A stretch of DNA of 64,000 bases from Pseudaeromonas sp038247115 (GCA_038247115.1 JBBRVG010000005.1:1-64000), one strand, 5' to 3'; counted from the stretch's first letter, positions 51,191 through 60,780 are shown. A program made the numbers and translations. The notes: generated by a model not told the origin, from the letters alone.

Positions 51191-53575
51191 CTATTTCCCG
51201 ACCAGGCGTTGTCGGGCGACTGCTTGCGCTTCGGCTCGGGTGCGTACCCCGAGTTTGGCATACAGATGATTGATATGGGTCTTGATGGTCGAGGGAGCCA
51301 CAAACAGCTGCTGCGCCATCTGCTCATTGCTCAGCCCCTGGGCAATCAGTCGCAGTATCTGCCATTGCCGGGGGCTCAGATCATCGTCTTCGGAATGCGC
51401 TTGCGGGTCCCGCAAGGGGCGGGTCAGCAGATCCAGCGTTTGTTGGATAAAGCTGAGCAGGCTGGGGCGGATCTGTGACCAGCGGGCCAGCTCCTGCAGC
51501 GGAGCCACCACCTTGGGACCGGCCAGCAGCAGCGGAATAAACGCCGCCCGCCCCGCCAGCCAGCTCAGCAGTTGCTGCCATGCCTCCTGAGTGCCATTGC
51601 CTTGTAGCAGTTGCAGGAGCTGGAATTGCTGGGCCAGCCAGACGACCTGCCACTCCTCGGCCAGGGTTTGCAGTTGCTGCAGCTCCTGGCGTGGTTTGGG
51701 GGCGCCGCGTAACTGGGCTAACCAGCCATGCAGCAAGTTATCCAGCAGATCATAGAGATCATCCACTTGGGTATGCCAGGGACTGCGCAGCGCCAGCCGC
51801 TCCAGTGCTGCCTGATCGTTCCGTTGCTGGTAGCCCAGCGCCAGGGTATAGCCGACCCGGAATCGCCACAGTCGGCAATATTGTTGGCTGAATCTTTGCT
51901 GTTCGAGTTGCTCCAGACGGCTGGGCAGTTCGGCCATATCACCCCGCCAGATCAGGGTCAGACAACGGTGGGACAGATAGGGCAGTTGCCAGTAATCACC
52001 GAGCCCTGCGCTCATGGATTTTCCCTGCTGTAACCAGTAATCGGCCTGATCCGGTTGTCCCTGATAGAGCGCCAGCTCGGCCTGTAAGCGGTAATAGGAT
52101 TCGAGGACCGGATCTTCGGTCAGCGCCTGTTGCTCGGCGAACTCCAGCCCCAACTGCAGGGTTTTTCCTGCTTGCTGCCAATCGCCCTGAAAGAAATGGA
52201 GTTGGGCCAAGCGATACCAGCCCACCAGCTTGAGGTGGTATTGCTGCTGGCAATCGGCCCAGCTCACCAGCAACTCCAGCATGGCGCGCGCCCGGCTCAG
52301 TTGGCCGGTATAGAGCAGACAACTGGCCTGGGTGAGCTGATAGGGCGCTTGCAAGGATTGGGGCAAATCATCCAGTTCGGCCAATTGGGTCATGGCGCAT
52401 TGCAGATGGTCAAAGTTGAAGCTGACCATCGCCTTGAGCAGTCGGGCGCTGCGGGCTTCGGCTTCGGGTAAGGGATGGGCTATCAGACGGTTGAGCAGCT
52501 CTTCGGCGCGATCCGAGCGCCGCGAGACTTCCATCTCCAGCCAGGCTTGCAACAGACAGAGCCTTGGCTGTTGTTGCAGCCAGAGTCGAGGCAGGGCTGC
52601 CAAGCGGGAGGCCAGCCAGGGACCATGGCTCTGCTCCAGACAGCTCAGTCCGATGCGGGAGAGCAAAGATAGTTCCAGTTGCGGTAAGGGGTCGGCCGGT
52701 AGCAGCTCGATAATCTCGCTTAAGGGGCGATCTGCCAGTAACTGACTGAGTGGCTCCCAATCGAGGTGGGGCTGTTCGCGCCAGATCCTCAACAGCTGGG
52801 CAATCCAGGGCTGCCAGCGATCACCCTGGGCCTCTTCGAGCAACCAGCCGGCATTGAGCAACAGGCAGCGTAGCGGCTGCCATTGCCCCCGGCTGCAACC
52901 GGCCAGTTGTAACACGCGCGCCTCATCCAGTTGCGGATGGTCGGCTTGTAGCGCCAGCGCCTCGGGCAGCGGAGCTGGCAACTGGTTCAGGGTTTGTGCC
53001 AGATACTCCAGTCCCCAGCGCTCCAGCAAGGCAGCCGTATTGCCTCCGCAAGCGCGGGCTTGTTGCCAGAGCTGCCAGGCCAGTGGCCATTCGCCCAAGA
53101 CCGGTAACCAGAGCTCTGTTTCGGCGATGGCGATCCCCTGGCCCGGCAGCCACATCGCCAACTCCGGCTCACCCCAGCCCAGATGGCTGGCATCCAATCG
53201 TAACGGCGTTAGTCCGGCGGCTCTGAGTTGTCCTTCCAGGGCGGAGCAGGGGGCTGAGACCAGCAGCGCGGGTTGCTCGGGATGACTTAGCAGCCAGGTG
53301 GCCAGTGCCTGTTGTTGCGCGGCAGGCTGGCTATCGAGTTCGGCCACCAGCAGCAAACTCTCCTGTTGCGGCGGCTGAGGCCATAGCGACACTGGGTGTG
53401 GCCACTGGAGGCTCAATTCCCGGCACAGATTGCTCTGATCGTAGCCATGGGGGGCACAGACACAGACCAGGGGGTGATGAGCCAAAGCCTGCTGCAACGT
53501 CGACAAACGGGGAGCAACCCGAGCATCGAGCACCGGAGGGGCGAGAGACAAGGGCTGGGTTGTGGGCTGCATCAT
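51191..53575 (-). CDS. MalT-like LuxR-family regulator with degenerate Walker A
   Basis: 794-residue protein with the MalT layout. It has an N-terminal ATPase-like region, a middle of about 400 residues of helical repeats (SYYRLQAELALYQGQPDQADYWL type, TPR-like), and a C-terminal LuxR helix-turn-helix DLSPRQWQILRLIAQGLS...IKTHINHLYAKLGV. The Walker A position reads APHGYDQSNLCREL where MalT has a GYGKTT-type loop, so the lysine is missing and ATP binding is probably lost. Gln and Leu are very frequent. The ATG at 53575 has a second ATG beside it and no clear ribosome-binding site. It is divergent from the kinase-like gene, which is its likely target. Ligand unknown. Confidence 0.75.
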   Translation of the reverse strand: MMQPTTQPLSLAPPVLDARVAPRLSTLQQALAHHPLVCVCAPHGYDQSNLCRELSLQWPHPVSLWPQPPQQESLLLVAELDSQPAAQQQALATWLLSHPEQPALLVSAPCSALEGQLRAAGLTPLRLDASHLGWGEPELAMWLPGQGIAIAETELWLPVLGEWPLAWQLWQQARACGGNTAALLERWGLEYLAQTLNQLPAPLPEALALQADHPQLDEARVLQLAGCSRGQWQPLRCLLLNAGWLLEEAQGDRWQPWIAQLLRIWREQPHLDWEPLSQLLADRPLSEIIELLPADPLPQLELSLLSRIGLSCLEQSHGPWLASRLAALPRLWLQQQPRLCLLQAWLEMEVSRRSDRAEELLNRLIAHPLPEAEARSARLLKAMVSFNFDHLQCAMTQLAELDDLPQSLQAPYQLTQASCLLYTGQLSRARAMLELLVSWADCQQQYHLKLVGWYRLAQLHFFQGDWQQAGKTLQLGLEFAEQQALTEDPVLESYYRLQAELALYQGQPDQADYWLQQGKSMSAGLGDYWQLPYLSHRCLTLIWRGDMAELPSRLEQLEQQRFSQQYCRLWRFRVGYTLALGYQQRNDQAALERLALRSPWHTQVDDLYDLLDNLLHGWLAQLRGAPKPRQELQQLQTLAEEWQVVWLAQQFQLLQLLQGNGTQEAWQQLLSWLAGRAAFIPLLLAGPKVVAPLQELARWSQIRPSLLSFIQQTLDLLTRPLRDPQAHSEDDDLSPRQWQILRLIAQGLSNEQMAQQLFVAPSTIKTHINHLYAKLGVRTRAEAQAVARQRLVGK

Positions 53576-53800
53576 GAGGGTGGACTCGGGTGCCGGAATT
53601 GAACCGGAGTTAATCGGATAATCACTATCTTAGCGCTATAAACATTGGACTCAATGCGCGGACCCGCGTTTCCACCCTCAGCTTCCATCATGGCGGCGGA
53701 TACCCGCTATGCTGCGACAGATCAGAATGGAAGCATCCAAGATGGTGATTGATCATCTTGTCCCTTGCTGTTTCAGCCATAGCCCGGAAGGATCCTTATC

Positions 53801-54898
53801 ATGAATGCTCATGTCCATGCCCGCCAACAAGCACAACTGGCCTTTGTCGCCAGCGATCAGAACCTGATCGTGGGAGATAGTGCCAACTGCCCGTTGGCGC
53901 CTGCCGAACTCGCTCGACTGCCTGTGGACTCGCCGCTGGTGCTGGAGCACTTTGGCGGCGGCTTGACGGCGCAGGTGCTGCATTTGTGCGTCGATGGCGT
54001 GCATTACACCCTCAAACAGCGGCGGCCTGAGGCCCTGGTGCGTAACATCGATGGTGAGACTTCGTTTTTGAACGAGGTGCAACGTCGTGCTGATTTTACC
54101 CGCCTTAAGGCCGATCCGGCCTGGGCCGGGCGTTTGACCCACATAGTCACCACCCTGTATGCCGATTATCGGTTGGGGATCATCCTTTCGCCCTGGCTGC
54201 CGGGGCGGCCGCTCGATCACTTCAATGCCGATATTTTCCGCCAGATCCTGGCCACGGCCGTAGCGTGCGAAGAGGCCGGGCTGATGGAGTGGGATCTGTG
54301 CCCGGGGAATATCATCGAGGATCAGGGCCAGATTGCGTTGTTCGATTTCGGGTATATGTATCCGTTTGACCCGTTGGTGGATTTCAACAGCAATGGCCAG
54401 AGCGATCCGCTGTTTCATGCCTGCGAACGTTTCGAGACCCGAAACTTCTTTGGCTGGTTGTTACGGCATAGCCAGGCCATGGATACAGCGGCACAACTGG
54501 CTCTGTATCGAGAATTGAAAGAGGTGGCTCTCGAGGTGTATCAGCAGAAGCTGGCTTGGTTGCAGAGCCAGGGTGCTTCTCCGGCGGTATTAGCCTGGGT
54601 GCTCTCTTTCATCAACCGCTGGCAACAGGCGTTGCAGGATCCGGACGCGCTGCAGAGCCTATTTGAGGTCGAGAACTTCCGTTCGCAAGTGCTGGATATT
54701 GAAGATGACTTGCATGGTAAGAGCTGCTCGCGTTTCACGCTGCAGCGACTGGATTTTGTCGAGCAGTCTATTCGCTCGCGGTTTGCCGCATTGCAGGAAG
54801 GTGAAGCCCTGTTTTACGACAACGCCGGCAAGAGTCAGACCGAGTTATTGGCGTTATACGCGCAGAAGCGACGGCTGGCACAGCAATACCAACTCTAA
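53801..54898 (+). CDS. Protein-kinase-like fold protein of unknown role
   Basis: 365-residue protein. The N-terminal two thirds look kinase-like: VHYTLKQRRP with K72 as the ATP lysine, a catalytic loop WDLCPGNII (D165 and N170) and LFDFGYM with the DFG Asp D182. This resembles aminoglycoside phosphotransferase and related bacterial kinases rather than Hanks-type kinases. The C-terminal third is helical (EVYQQKLAWLQSQ, EVENFRSQVLDIEDDLHGK), without known domain. No signal peptide; cytoplasmic. A terminator follows and it is divergent from the LuxR-like regulator. Substrate unknown; I do not recognise a named family. Confidence 0.6.
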   Translation: MNAHVHARQQAQLAFVASDQNLIVGDSANCPLAPAELARLPVDSPLVLEHFGGGLTAQVLHLCVDGVHYTLKQRRPEALVRNIDGETSFLNEVQRRADFTRLKADPAWAGRLTHIVTTLYADYRLGIILSPWLPGRPLDHFNADIFRQILATAVACEEAGLMEWDLCPGNIIEDQGQIALFDFGYMYPFDPLVDFNSNGQSDPLFHACERFETRNFFGWLLRHSQAMDTAAQLALYRELKEVALEVYQQKLAWLQSQGASPAVLAWVLSFINRWQQALQDPDALQSLFEVENFRSQVLDIEDDLHGKSCSRFTLQRLDFVEQSIRSRFAALQEGEALFYDNAGKSQTELLALYAQKRRLAQQYQL

Positions 54899-54931
54899 TT
54901 TCAATTCTAGTACCAAGTCTGAATGTGCAAG

Positions 54932-54957
54932 CAGCCTCTATCGAGGCTGTTTCTTTA
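54932..54957 (+). terminator. Terminator after kinase-like gene
   Basis: CAGCCTC (54932-54938) pairs with GAGGCTG (54943-54949), followed by TTTCTTT. Confidence 0.85.
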
Positions 54958-55150
54958 TCTGGCTACGATGAATGATTGTTGGGTCCATATGAGGCATTTC
55001 CCGCCAATTTCATCATCACAGATCTTGAGTCGGTGGCGGGACGGATAGGGGCTGGATCGGATACAGTAATGTGAGTCAAAGGCACCACAGTGTATGAGTG
55101 GTGCCTATGAGTTGCGAGCCAGGACGATAGCGTTAATACAGGAGTTTGAT

Positions 55151-55960
55151 ATGCAAAGGATGATGCGAATAGTGACCATCGGTTGGGTCTGCCTGTCGGG
55201 GACTGGCCAGCAGGTGGCCGCTATGGGGATGTCACTGGATGATGTGATACCAAATTTCTTCGGCGCCGGCGCCGGGGTCACCACCGAGTGGTACGGTGCC
55301 AGCGACAGCATGGCGGGTGCGGTACCGGGGGCCCGGATCAGCCTGGATGGCGGCCGTTTTGTCGAATGGTATGGCCCCTATGCCGATGCCAATCTCATCA
55401 CGGATGATCATTGGGAAGCGGGTCCAGTGCTGAATATCCGCCTGGGGCGCAGTGATGTGACGGACCCCGTGGTGGCTACCCTGCCGGAGATCGGTATGGG
55501 GCTGGAGGCGGGTGGCTATGTGGGCTGGCACTACCTGCAGACATCCGGGATCCCCTATCGGGTTCGTGCGGGTGTGATGGCAACTAAAAGTGTGGTTGGC
55601 CAGACCGAAGGCAGCAGCATCAGCCCGTTCGCCAGCGTCTGGGTGCCCTTGAGTTATACCCTGTTCGTGGGGTTGGGGACCGGTTTTAGTTGGTCCGATG
55701 ATGACTATATGCAGCAGTCATTCAGTATCAATGACGCGGACGCAACCGCCAGTGGCTTGCCTCAGTTCGAGGCAGGAGCCGGTCTGCGTCACGTCTATCT
55801 CTGGCCCGCCGTGATGTGGCGGATATCGGATCGCTGGATGTTGGGCAGCGGCATCTTCTGCCAGCACCTGCTGGGGGATGCGGCGAGTAGCCCGATTGTC
55901 AGCCAACGCGGGGATCGGGATCAGTGGTCGGGTGGTGTGGGCATCGGTTACCTCTGGTAG
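55151..55960 (+). CDS. MipA/OmpV family outer-membrane protein
   Basis: 269-residue secreted protein of the MipA/OmpV family. Signal peptide about 1-24 ends near QQVAA. The repeated aromatic/Gly strands suggest a beta-barrel, with the C-terminal GVGIGYLW closing it. GVTTEWYGASDS, LNIRLGRSD and GLEAGGYVGWH look typical. The ATG at 55151 is preceded by AGGAG with seven bases; the upstream frame to 55094 is not supported. It is followed after 36 bases by an MltF-like transglycosylase; E. coli MipA is a scaffold for murein enzymes, so the pairing is meaningful but the role is inferred. Confidence 0.78.
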   Translation: MQRMMRIVTIGWVCLSGTGQQVAAMGMSLDDVIPNFFGAGAGVTTEWYGASDSMAGAVPGARISLDGGRFVEWYGPYADANLITDDHWEAGPVLNIRLGRSDVTDPVVATLPEIGMGLEAGGYVGWHYLQTSGIPYRVRAGVMATKSVVGQTEGSSISPFASVWVPLSYTLFVGLGTGFSWSDDDYMQQSFSINDADATASGLPQFEAGAGLRHVYLWPAVMWRISDRWMLGSGIFCQHLLGDAASSPIVSQRGDRDQWSGGVGIGYLW

Positions 55961-55996
55961 TCCGTTTGACATCGAATATTGGGGAGAATGCGGCAA

Positions 55997-57559
55997 ATGG
56001 AGTTGCATCGGATGTGGCGTAAGCGTTGGGTGGTATTACTGGTTGTTCTGTCGCTGGGCGCCGGTCTGTGGTGGTTGCTCGCTCCCGACGACGCAAATCC
56101 GGAGGAGGTGGATTTTGCCGAGGTCGTAGCCCTGGCTACCGAGTCAGCGCTTGGTGAGTCTGCGCTCGACCCTGATGTGACGCGACGGGCTGAATCTATA
56201 CCTGCCTATTGGGACAGATTGGCTCAGCCGTTGTTTGGCGACTGGCCCGAGATCCGCAAGCGGCGAATTTTACGGGTGCTGGTGCCTTACAGTCGGACCT
56301 TCTTTTACAACGACAATGGCCGCACTCGCGGCATCAGCGCCGATGTGTTGGCAGAGCTGGAGCTTTACCTCAATAAAACCCTCAAGACGGGTCGCCATCC
56401 GATTTCGGTACTAGCGATCCCCGTCGAGCGTGACCAATTGATCTCGGGTGTGGTGGAGGGGGTGGGTGATGTGGCGGTTGGTAACCTGACAGTCACTCCC
56501 CAGCGTCAAAGTGAGGTCGATTTTGTACGTCGGCTTGGTCATCACCAGAATGAAGTGCTGGTGGCCTCGGCTGCGGCACCCCAAGTCCAAGATGAGCGAG
56601 ATCTGGCAACGCGTATGCTGGCGGTTCGTCGCTCCAGTAGCTATTTCAGCAGCATCGAAAAACTCAATGGCCGCCTGATGAAAGCCGGTCGGCCACGGGC
56701 GGAGGCTATGGTTGTCCCGGAGGCCTTGGAGGATGAGGATCTGCTGGAGATGCTGAATGCCGGTCTCATCGATTTTTCTATCATGGATGAGTGGAAGGCT
56801 CGTTTATGGCAGTCGGTCTATCCGCAGATCCGCATCTATCCTGAGCTTGTGTTACGGAAACAGGCGCAGATCGGCTGGGCCATTCGTCCCCAGAGCCCCA
56901 AGTTGGCGGCGTTGCTGGCTGGGTTCCAGCAGAGTGCGAAAAAACAGCACCTGATGGAGCTGAAGTTTGCTGAATATCAGCAACGGATTGCTCGTCAGGG
57001 GCCGGTACATGGGATCAGCGAGTGGCATAAGGTCAAACCCATTCATGAGCTGTTTCGACGTTACGGACTGGATTATCGCTTCGATCATCTGATGCTGTTG
57101 GCGCAGGGCTATCAGGAGTCGCGGCTGGATCAGCAACAACGTTCGGCTCGTGGTGCTATCGGTGTCATGCAATTGATGCCACCGACCGGGGATGCGATGC
57201 AAGTCGGCGATATCCGGCAACTGGAGCCTAATATCCATGCCGGGGTCAAATACTTGCGCCAGATGCATGACAAGTATTTCGCGGCGCCCGAGATTGATGA
57301 GATGAATCAGACCCTGTTTTCGTTGGCCGCCTACAATGCCGGTCCGACGGCGATAGCACGCATGCGGCAAAAGGCCCGTGAGCAAGGACGGGATCCCAAT
57401 CGCTGGTTTGGTCAGGTCGAGGTGGTCGTCGCCCGTGAGCTAGGGGCTGAGCCGGTGCGCTATGTTCGGAACATCCTGAAGTATTACGTCGCCTATCGAC
57501 AGATAACCTGGCGTCAGCAATTGCGGACGGCGGCTAAATCGCAAGTGCGTCGCGGGTGA
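55997..57559 (+). CDS. MltF-like membrane-bound lytic transglycosylase
   Basis: 520-residue two-domain protein. An N-terminal membrane anchor (WVVLLVVLSLGAGLWWLL) precedes a solute-binding-type domain (about 75-330; RILRVLVPYSRTFFYNDNG) and a C-terminal SLT transglycosylase. The SLT Glu is E374 in GYQESRLDQ, with ARGAIGVMQLMP and SLAAYNAGPTAIAR following. Length agrees with MltF (518). Start ambiguous: ATG at 55997 is preferred, GGGGAG lies ten bases before it; ATG at 55988 is too near that site. It cleaves peptidoglycan, perhaps under control of a ligand bound by the first domain. Confidence 0.85.
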   Translation: MELHRMWRKRWVVLLVVLSLGAGLWWLLAPDDANPEEVDFAEVVALATESALGESALDPDVTRRAESIPAYWDRLAQPLFGDWPEIRKRRILRVLVPYSRTFFYNDNGRTRGISADVLAELELYLNKTLKTGRHPISVLAIPVERDQLISGVVEGVGDVAVGNLTVTPQRQSEVDFVRRLGHHQNEVLVASAAAPQVQDERDLATRMLAVRRSSSYFSSIEKLNGRLMKAGRPRAEAMVVPEALEDEDLLEMLNAGLIDFSIMDEWKARLWQSVYPQIRIYPELVLRKQAQIGWAIRPQSPKLAALLAGFQQSAKKQHLMELKFAEYQQRIARQGPVHGISEWHKVKPIHELFRRYGLDYRFDHLMLLAQGYQESRLDQQQRSARGAIGVMQLMPPTGDAMQVGDIRQLEPNIHAGVKYLRQMHDKYFAAPEIDEMNQTLFSLAAYNAGPTAIARMRQKAREQGRDPNRWFGQVEVVVARELGAEPVRYVRNILKYYVAYRQITWRQQLRTAAKSQVRRG

Positions 57560-57646
57560 ATAGAGTCCATGCCATTGGGCAGGGATTGCCTGGACAATCT
57601 GACGGCTTGGCCCAGAATAAATACAGATAGCTGGCGGGAGAAGTCT

Positions 57647-58912
57647 GTGCGTTGTATCTGGTTGTTATTGTGCTGTTTATTCACCACATCGAGGGCGGAT
57701 GAGTCGGGATTGCGTCTGGAAACGACACTGGTTCCTCCCTATCAGGTGATGATCGATGGTCAACTCAAAGGCAGTGCGGTTGAAGTCTTGCAATGTGCTT
57801 TGCTGCAGTTGCAGATGACGCATACCACCAACATAGTCCCTTGGAAGCGGGCAAAGAATAATTTGCGCAGCGGCCAGTCCGATGGTTTTTTCAGTGTGAT
57901 GCAACTGCCGGAGATGGAGCCTTACGCCCAGCTCTCGGCTCCCTTGATGCTGGAAAAGTGGTTCTGGTTTGCCTTTGACCGCCAGTTGTTTCAACGTCCT
58001 GGCTTTCCCTCTACGGTGCGTATCGGAGTCTTACGAGGGAGTAATCAGGAAGGATGGTTGCAAGAGCATCATATCCCGATTGCACAGTCGGTGAACCAAC
58101 TCTCCAGTTTGCTGCGGTTATTGAGTATTCGCCGCATCGACACTCTGCTGGTGGATCGTCAGGTCATGGTTCAGGCGCTCGAACAGCGGATGGGGCTTGA
58201 GCAGCCATTGGCCAGACAATTTGAGCGCTATGCACCTTTGGGAGTTTATTTTTCAAATCATTTTTTGCAGCAGACCCCCGACTTTATTCATCGTTTCAAT
58301 GATGCAATATCTCACTGCAATGTCAGCAATTTACGCCTGAGTCAGGAAGAAGACGCCATCTTGCGCCAGTTGTCGCAGCAGGATTCCGCCAGACTCCGGA
58401 GTGCCCCTGACGTGCTCATTCGTGTGCAAGAGGCCAATGTCCAGCATGGAGCCTGGAGCCGGTCGGCTATTCAGCAGTTGGATGGGGAGTGGCAGCGAGC
58501 CATCGTGGCGCAACAACCGCTGCCCGCGTGGATGGAGGAGGTCTTGCATAATTCACTGACACAGCGTCTGAAGAGTTGGTTGGACGCTCAGGATGGCCGT
58601 TATACCGAGGTATTTATTGCCGATGCCCACGGTTTATTGGTCGCCAGTGCACAAATCACCTCGGACTACTGGCAAGGTGATGAGGAAAAGTTTACCCAGA
58701 CTATTGCCTTGGCTGCAAAACCACAGAATTCGCAGCGGGGTATCAGTTGGATTGATACGGAAGGGGGGGAGACTGGTGTTATTCGTTTCGATGACTCTAG
58801 CCATCGTTTTTTAACTCATATCAGTTATCCGCTCTGGCAACCGGGAATAACCTCTCCTGTGGGTGTCTTGACGCTGGGTATCAATATTGAGCAGGTCTTG
58901 CGTCAGAAATAG
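57647..58912 (+). CDS. Solute-binding domain plus PDC-like sensor, periplasmic
   Basis: 421-residue exported protein. GTG start at 57647, GGGAG six bases upstream, signal peptide ending near SRADE. Residues about 25-245 look like a family 3 solute-binding protein (ETTLVPPYQVMIDGQLKGSAVEVL, SGQSDGFFSVMQLPEMEPY). About 300-421 resemble a PDC/Cache sensor (EVFIADAHGLLVASAQITSD, then YWQGDEEKF). No transmembrane segment or output domain follows. Located between the transglycosylase and a chemoreceptor, it may be the ligand sensor for one of them; that is inference. Confidence 0.7.
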   Translation: MRCIWLLLCCLFTTSRADESGLRLETTLVPPYQVMIDGQLKGSAVEVLQCALLQLQMTHTTNIVPWKRAKNNLRSGQSDGFFSVMQLPEMEPYAQLSAPLMLEKWFWFAFDRQLFQRPGFPSTVRIGVLRGSNQEGWLQEHHIPIAQSVNQLSSLLRLLSIRRIDTLLVDRQVMVQALEQRMGLEQPLARQFERYAPLGVYFSNHFLQQTPDFIHRFNDAISHCNVSNLRLSQEEDAILRQLSQQDSARLRSAPDVLIRVQEANVQHGAWSRSAIQQLDGEWQRAIVAQQPLPAWMEEVLHNSLTQRLKSWLDAQDGRYTEVFIADAHGLLVASAQITSDYWQGDEEKFTQTIALAAKPQNSQRGISWIDTEGGETGVIRFDDSSHRFLTHISYPLWQPGITSPVGVLTLGINIEQVLRQK

Positions 58913-59051
58913 CGTGTGTCAGCCCTGCCATCCGGTTTGGCTGATCTATAGTAAAGGCAGTTGTGTGAGCAAAAACAGGATGATGTATGTCAATGGCGGT
59001 TTTGTCGCGCCAGTTTCATCGGGGTCAACGGATGGCGAAGGAGAGTGAGAT

Positions 59052-60686
59052 ATGTTGTTTAACGCTATGAGTATTCGCATCAAGGCTGCATTTGGTCTGG
59101 TGCTGTTAACCCTGTTTATCCTGGCCATCGGTGGGATTAACTACTTTGCTCTGGATCGGTTACAAGGCAATACCCGACTATTTGCCGGCACCCTGATGCC
59201 TGGGCTGGGTGTGGTCATTAACGCGGATCGGGATTTGTACCAAGCCTTGACAGCACAACAAGAGTTCTTGCTGGTGCAAGGTAAAGGCGAGAAAGCGGCA
59301 GGATATAAGCAGGATTTTGCCGAAAACATTCAACAAGCCAAAGAGCGAATGGAAAAATTTCTGACCTTGATGGCTGATTATCCTGAGGTGACCGGGCAAC
59401 TGCAGGGTTTTCCCGAGCTATTCAGTAGCTGGCTGCTTGATGCCAAACAGGTCTTTGCACTGGCCGAACAAGGCGATATTGCGGGCGCCTTGACGTTACA
59501 TGAAGGTCTGAAAGAAAAGTTTTCTATCCTGCGCGAGCAGTACAATCTGGCCGGAGAACTGGATGAGAAACTCGCAGATAGTCTGCGTGTCGCTTCTGAT
59601 GACATGGCCGAGAGCAGTCAATTCTGGACATTGGGCTTACTCATCTTCTCGGTCATTATCGGCTTGTTGTTGATTTACTTCGGTCCCAAGCTGATTGTAG
59701 ATGCTATCGCGGCGGTTGATGAGAAGGTCGACGATATCAGCCGTGGGGATGGCGATCTGGTCAGTCGCTTGCCGGTCACCTCCAAGGATGAACTGGGCAA
59801 GCTATCCCGTGGATTCAACCGTTTTCTGGATCAGTTGCAGAGCCTGATTCGGGAGCTGCTCGGCGATGTCACCTGTCTGGAAGAGAGTACCGGTGGTTTA
59901 CGGCAGATTGCGGTGCAAGTGGACCATATCAGCGAGAGTCAACGCGTCCAGTTGGCTTCTCTGGTCACGGCATTTAATGAAATTAATCAAGCGGTGCATG
60001 ATATATCCCGCCACGCCCAGCAGACCTCCGATCAAACCCACCACGCCCAAAGCAGCGCGACTCAGGGGATGGAATTGCTGAACCGCAACGTCGAGATGAA
60101 TCGACAGTTATCCGGCAGTATTCAGGATGCGGCTAAAATGGTGGCTCAGCTGGCGGATGAGTCAGAAAAAATCACTTCGGTGCTGGATGTGATCCGTGGA
60201 ATCGCCGAACAGACCAACTTACTGGCTTTGAATGCGGCGATCGAGGCGGCTCGCGCCGGTGAGCAAGGACGTGGATTCGCTGTGGTTGCCGATGAGGTGC
60301 GGACCCTTGCCAGCCGGACCCAGCGCTCCACCGAGGATATCCAGAAGATGATAGCGTCGCTGAAACAAGGTGTGCAAAGTGCGGTGCAGGCTATGGATCG
60401 GGGTAGTCAGCAAATGGGCGAGACCTTGGGCATGGTGGATAAAAGTCGGGATTCCCTGGCCGAGATCCAGCAATTGGTGACTCAGGTCCTGGATATGAAC
60501 TTCCAGATTGCCTCGGCAACCGAGGAACAAGGCGCTGTGATGGATGAGGTCAATCGGAGTGTGTCTGAGCTCAACAGTTTGACCGAAGAGGGGGCCGCGC
60601 TTTCTGGTACCGTGATGCAGACCGGGAATGACCTCAGCGAATTGGCTCAGCAGTTGGCTAGCCGGGTCCGTCGATTCAAGATCTAG
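59052..60686 (+). CDS. Methyl-accepting chemotaxis protein
   Basis: 544-residue transmembrane chemoreceptor. First membrane helix about 10-30, periplasmic four-helix-bundle-like sensor (about 31-190), second helix around 195-212, HAMP (about 213-265), then a long coiled-coil signalling domain. The hairpin tip IAEQTNLLALNAAIEAARAG and RGFAVVADEVRTLA is typical. No C-terminal pentapeptide for CheR is visible; the end is VRRFKI. GAAGGAGAG precedes the ATG. Ligand unknown; proximity to a periplasmic binding/PDC protein suggests partnership. Confidence 0.93.
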   Translation: MLFNAMSIRIKAAFGLVLLTLFILAIGGINYFALDRLQGNTRLFAGTLMPGLGVVINADRDLYQALTAQQEFLLVQGKGEKAAGYKQDFAENIQQAKERMEKFLTLMADYPEVTGQLQGFPELFSSWLLDAKQVFALAEQGDIAGALTLHEGLKEKFSILREQYNLAGELDEKLADSLRVASDDMAESSQFWTLGLLIFSVIIGLLLIYFGPKLIVDAIAAVDEKVDDISRGDGDLVSRLPVTSKDELGKLSRGFNRFLDQLQSLIRELLGDVTCLEESTGGLRQIAVQVDHISESQRVQLASLVTAFNEINQAVHDISRHAQQTSDQTHHAQSSATQGMELLNRNVEMNRQLSGSIQDAAKMVAQLADESEKITSVLDVIRGIAEQTNLLALNAAIEAARAGEQGRGFAVVADEVRTLASRTQRSTEDIQKMIASLKQGVQSAVQAMDRGSQQMGETLGMVDKSRDSLAEIQQLVTQVLDMNFQIASATEEQGAVMDEVNRSVSELNSLTEEGAALSGTVMQTGNDLSELAQQLASRVRRFKI

Positions 60687-60752
60687 CCCTGATTCCGGCA
60701 ACTCTGACCATATGGCAGAAGGGGTCATGGGTCAGCTCAACATTATGACAAG

Positions 60753-60780
60753 AGGAGCGCACAAGGCGCTCCTTTCTTAT
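60753..60780 (+). terminator. Terminator after chemoreceptor gene
   Basis: AGGAGCGC (60753-60760) pairs with GCGCTCCT (60766-60773), followed by TTCTTATT. The minus-strand gene stop is at 60820, so it could help there too. Confidence 0.75.
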
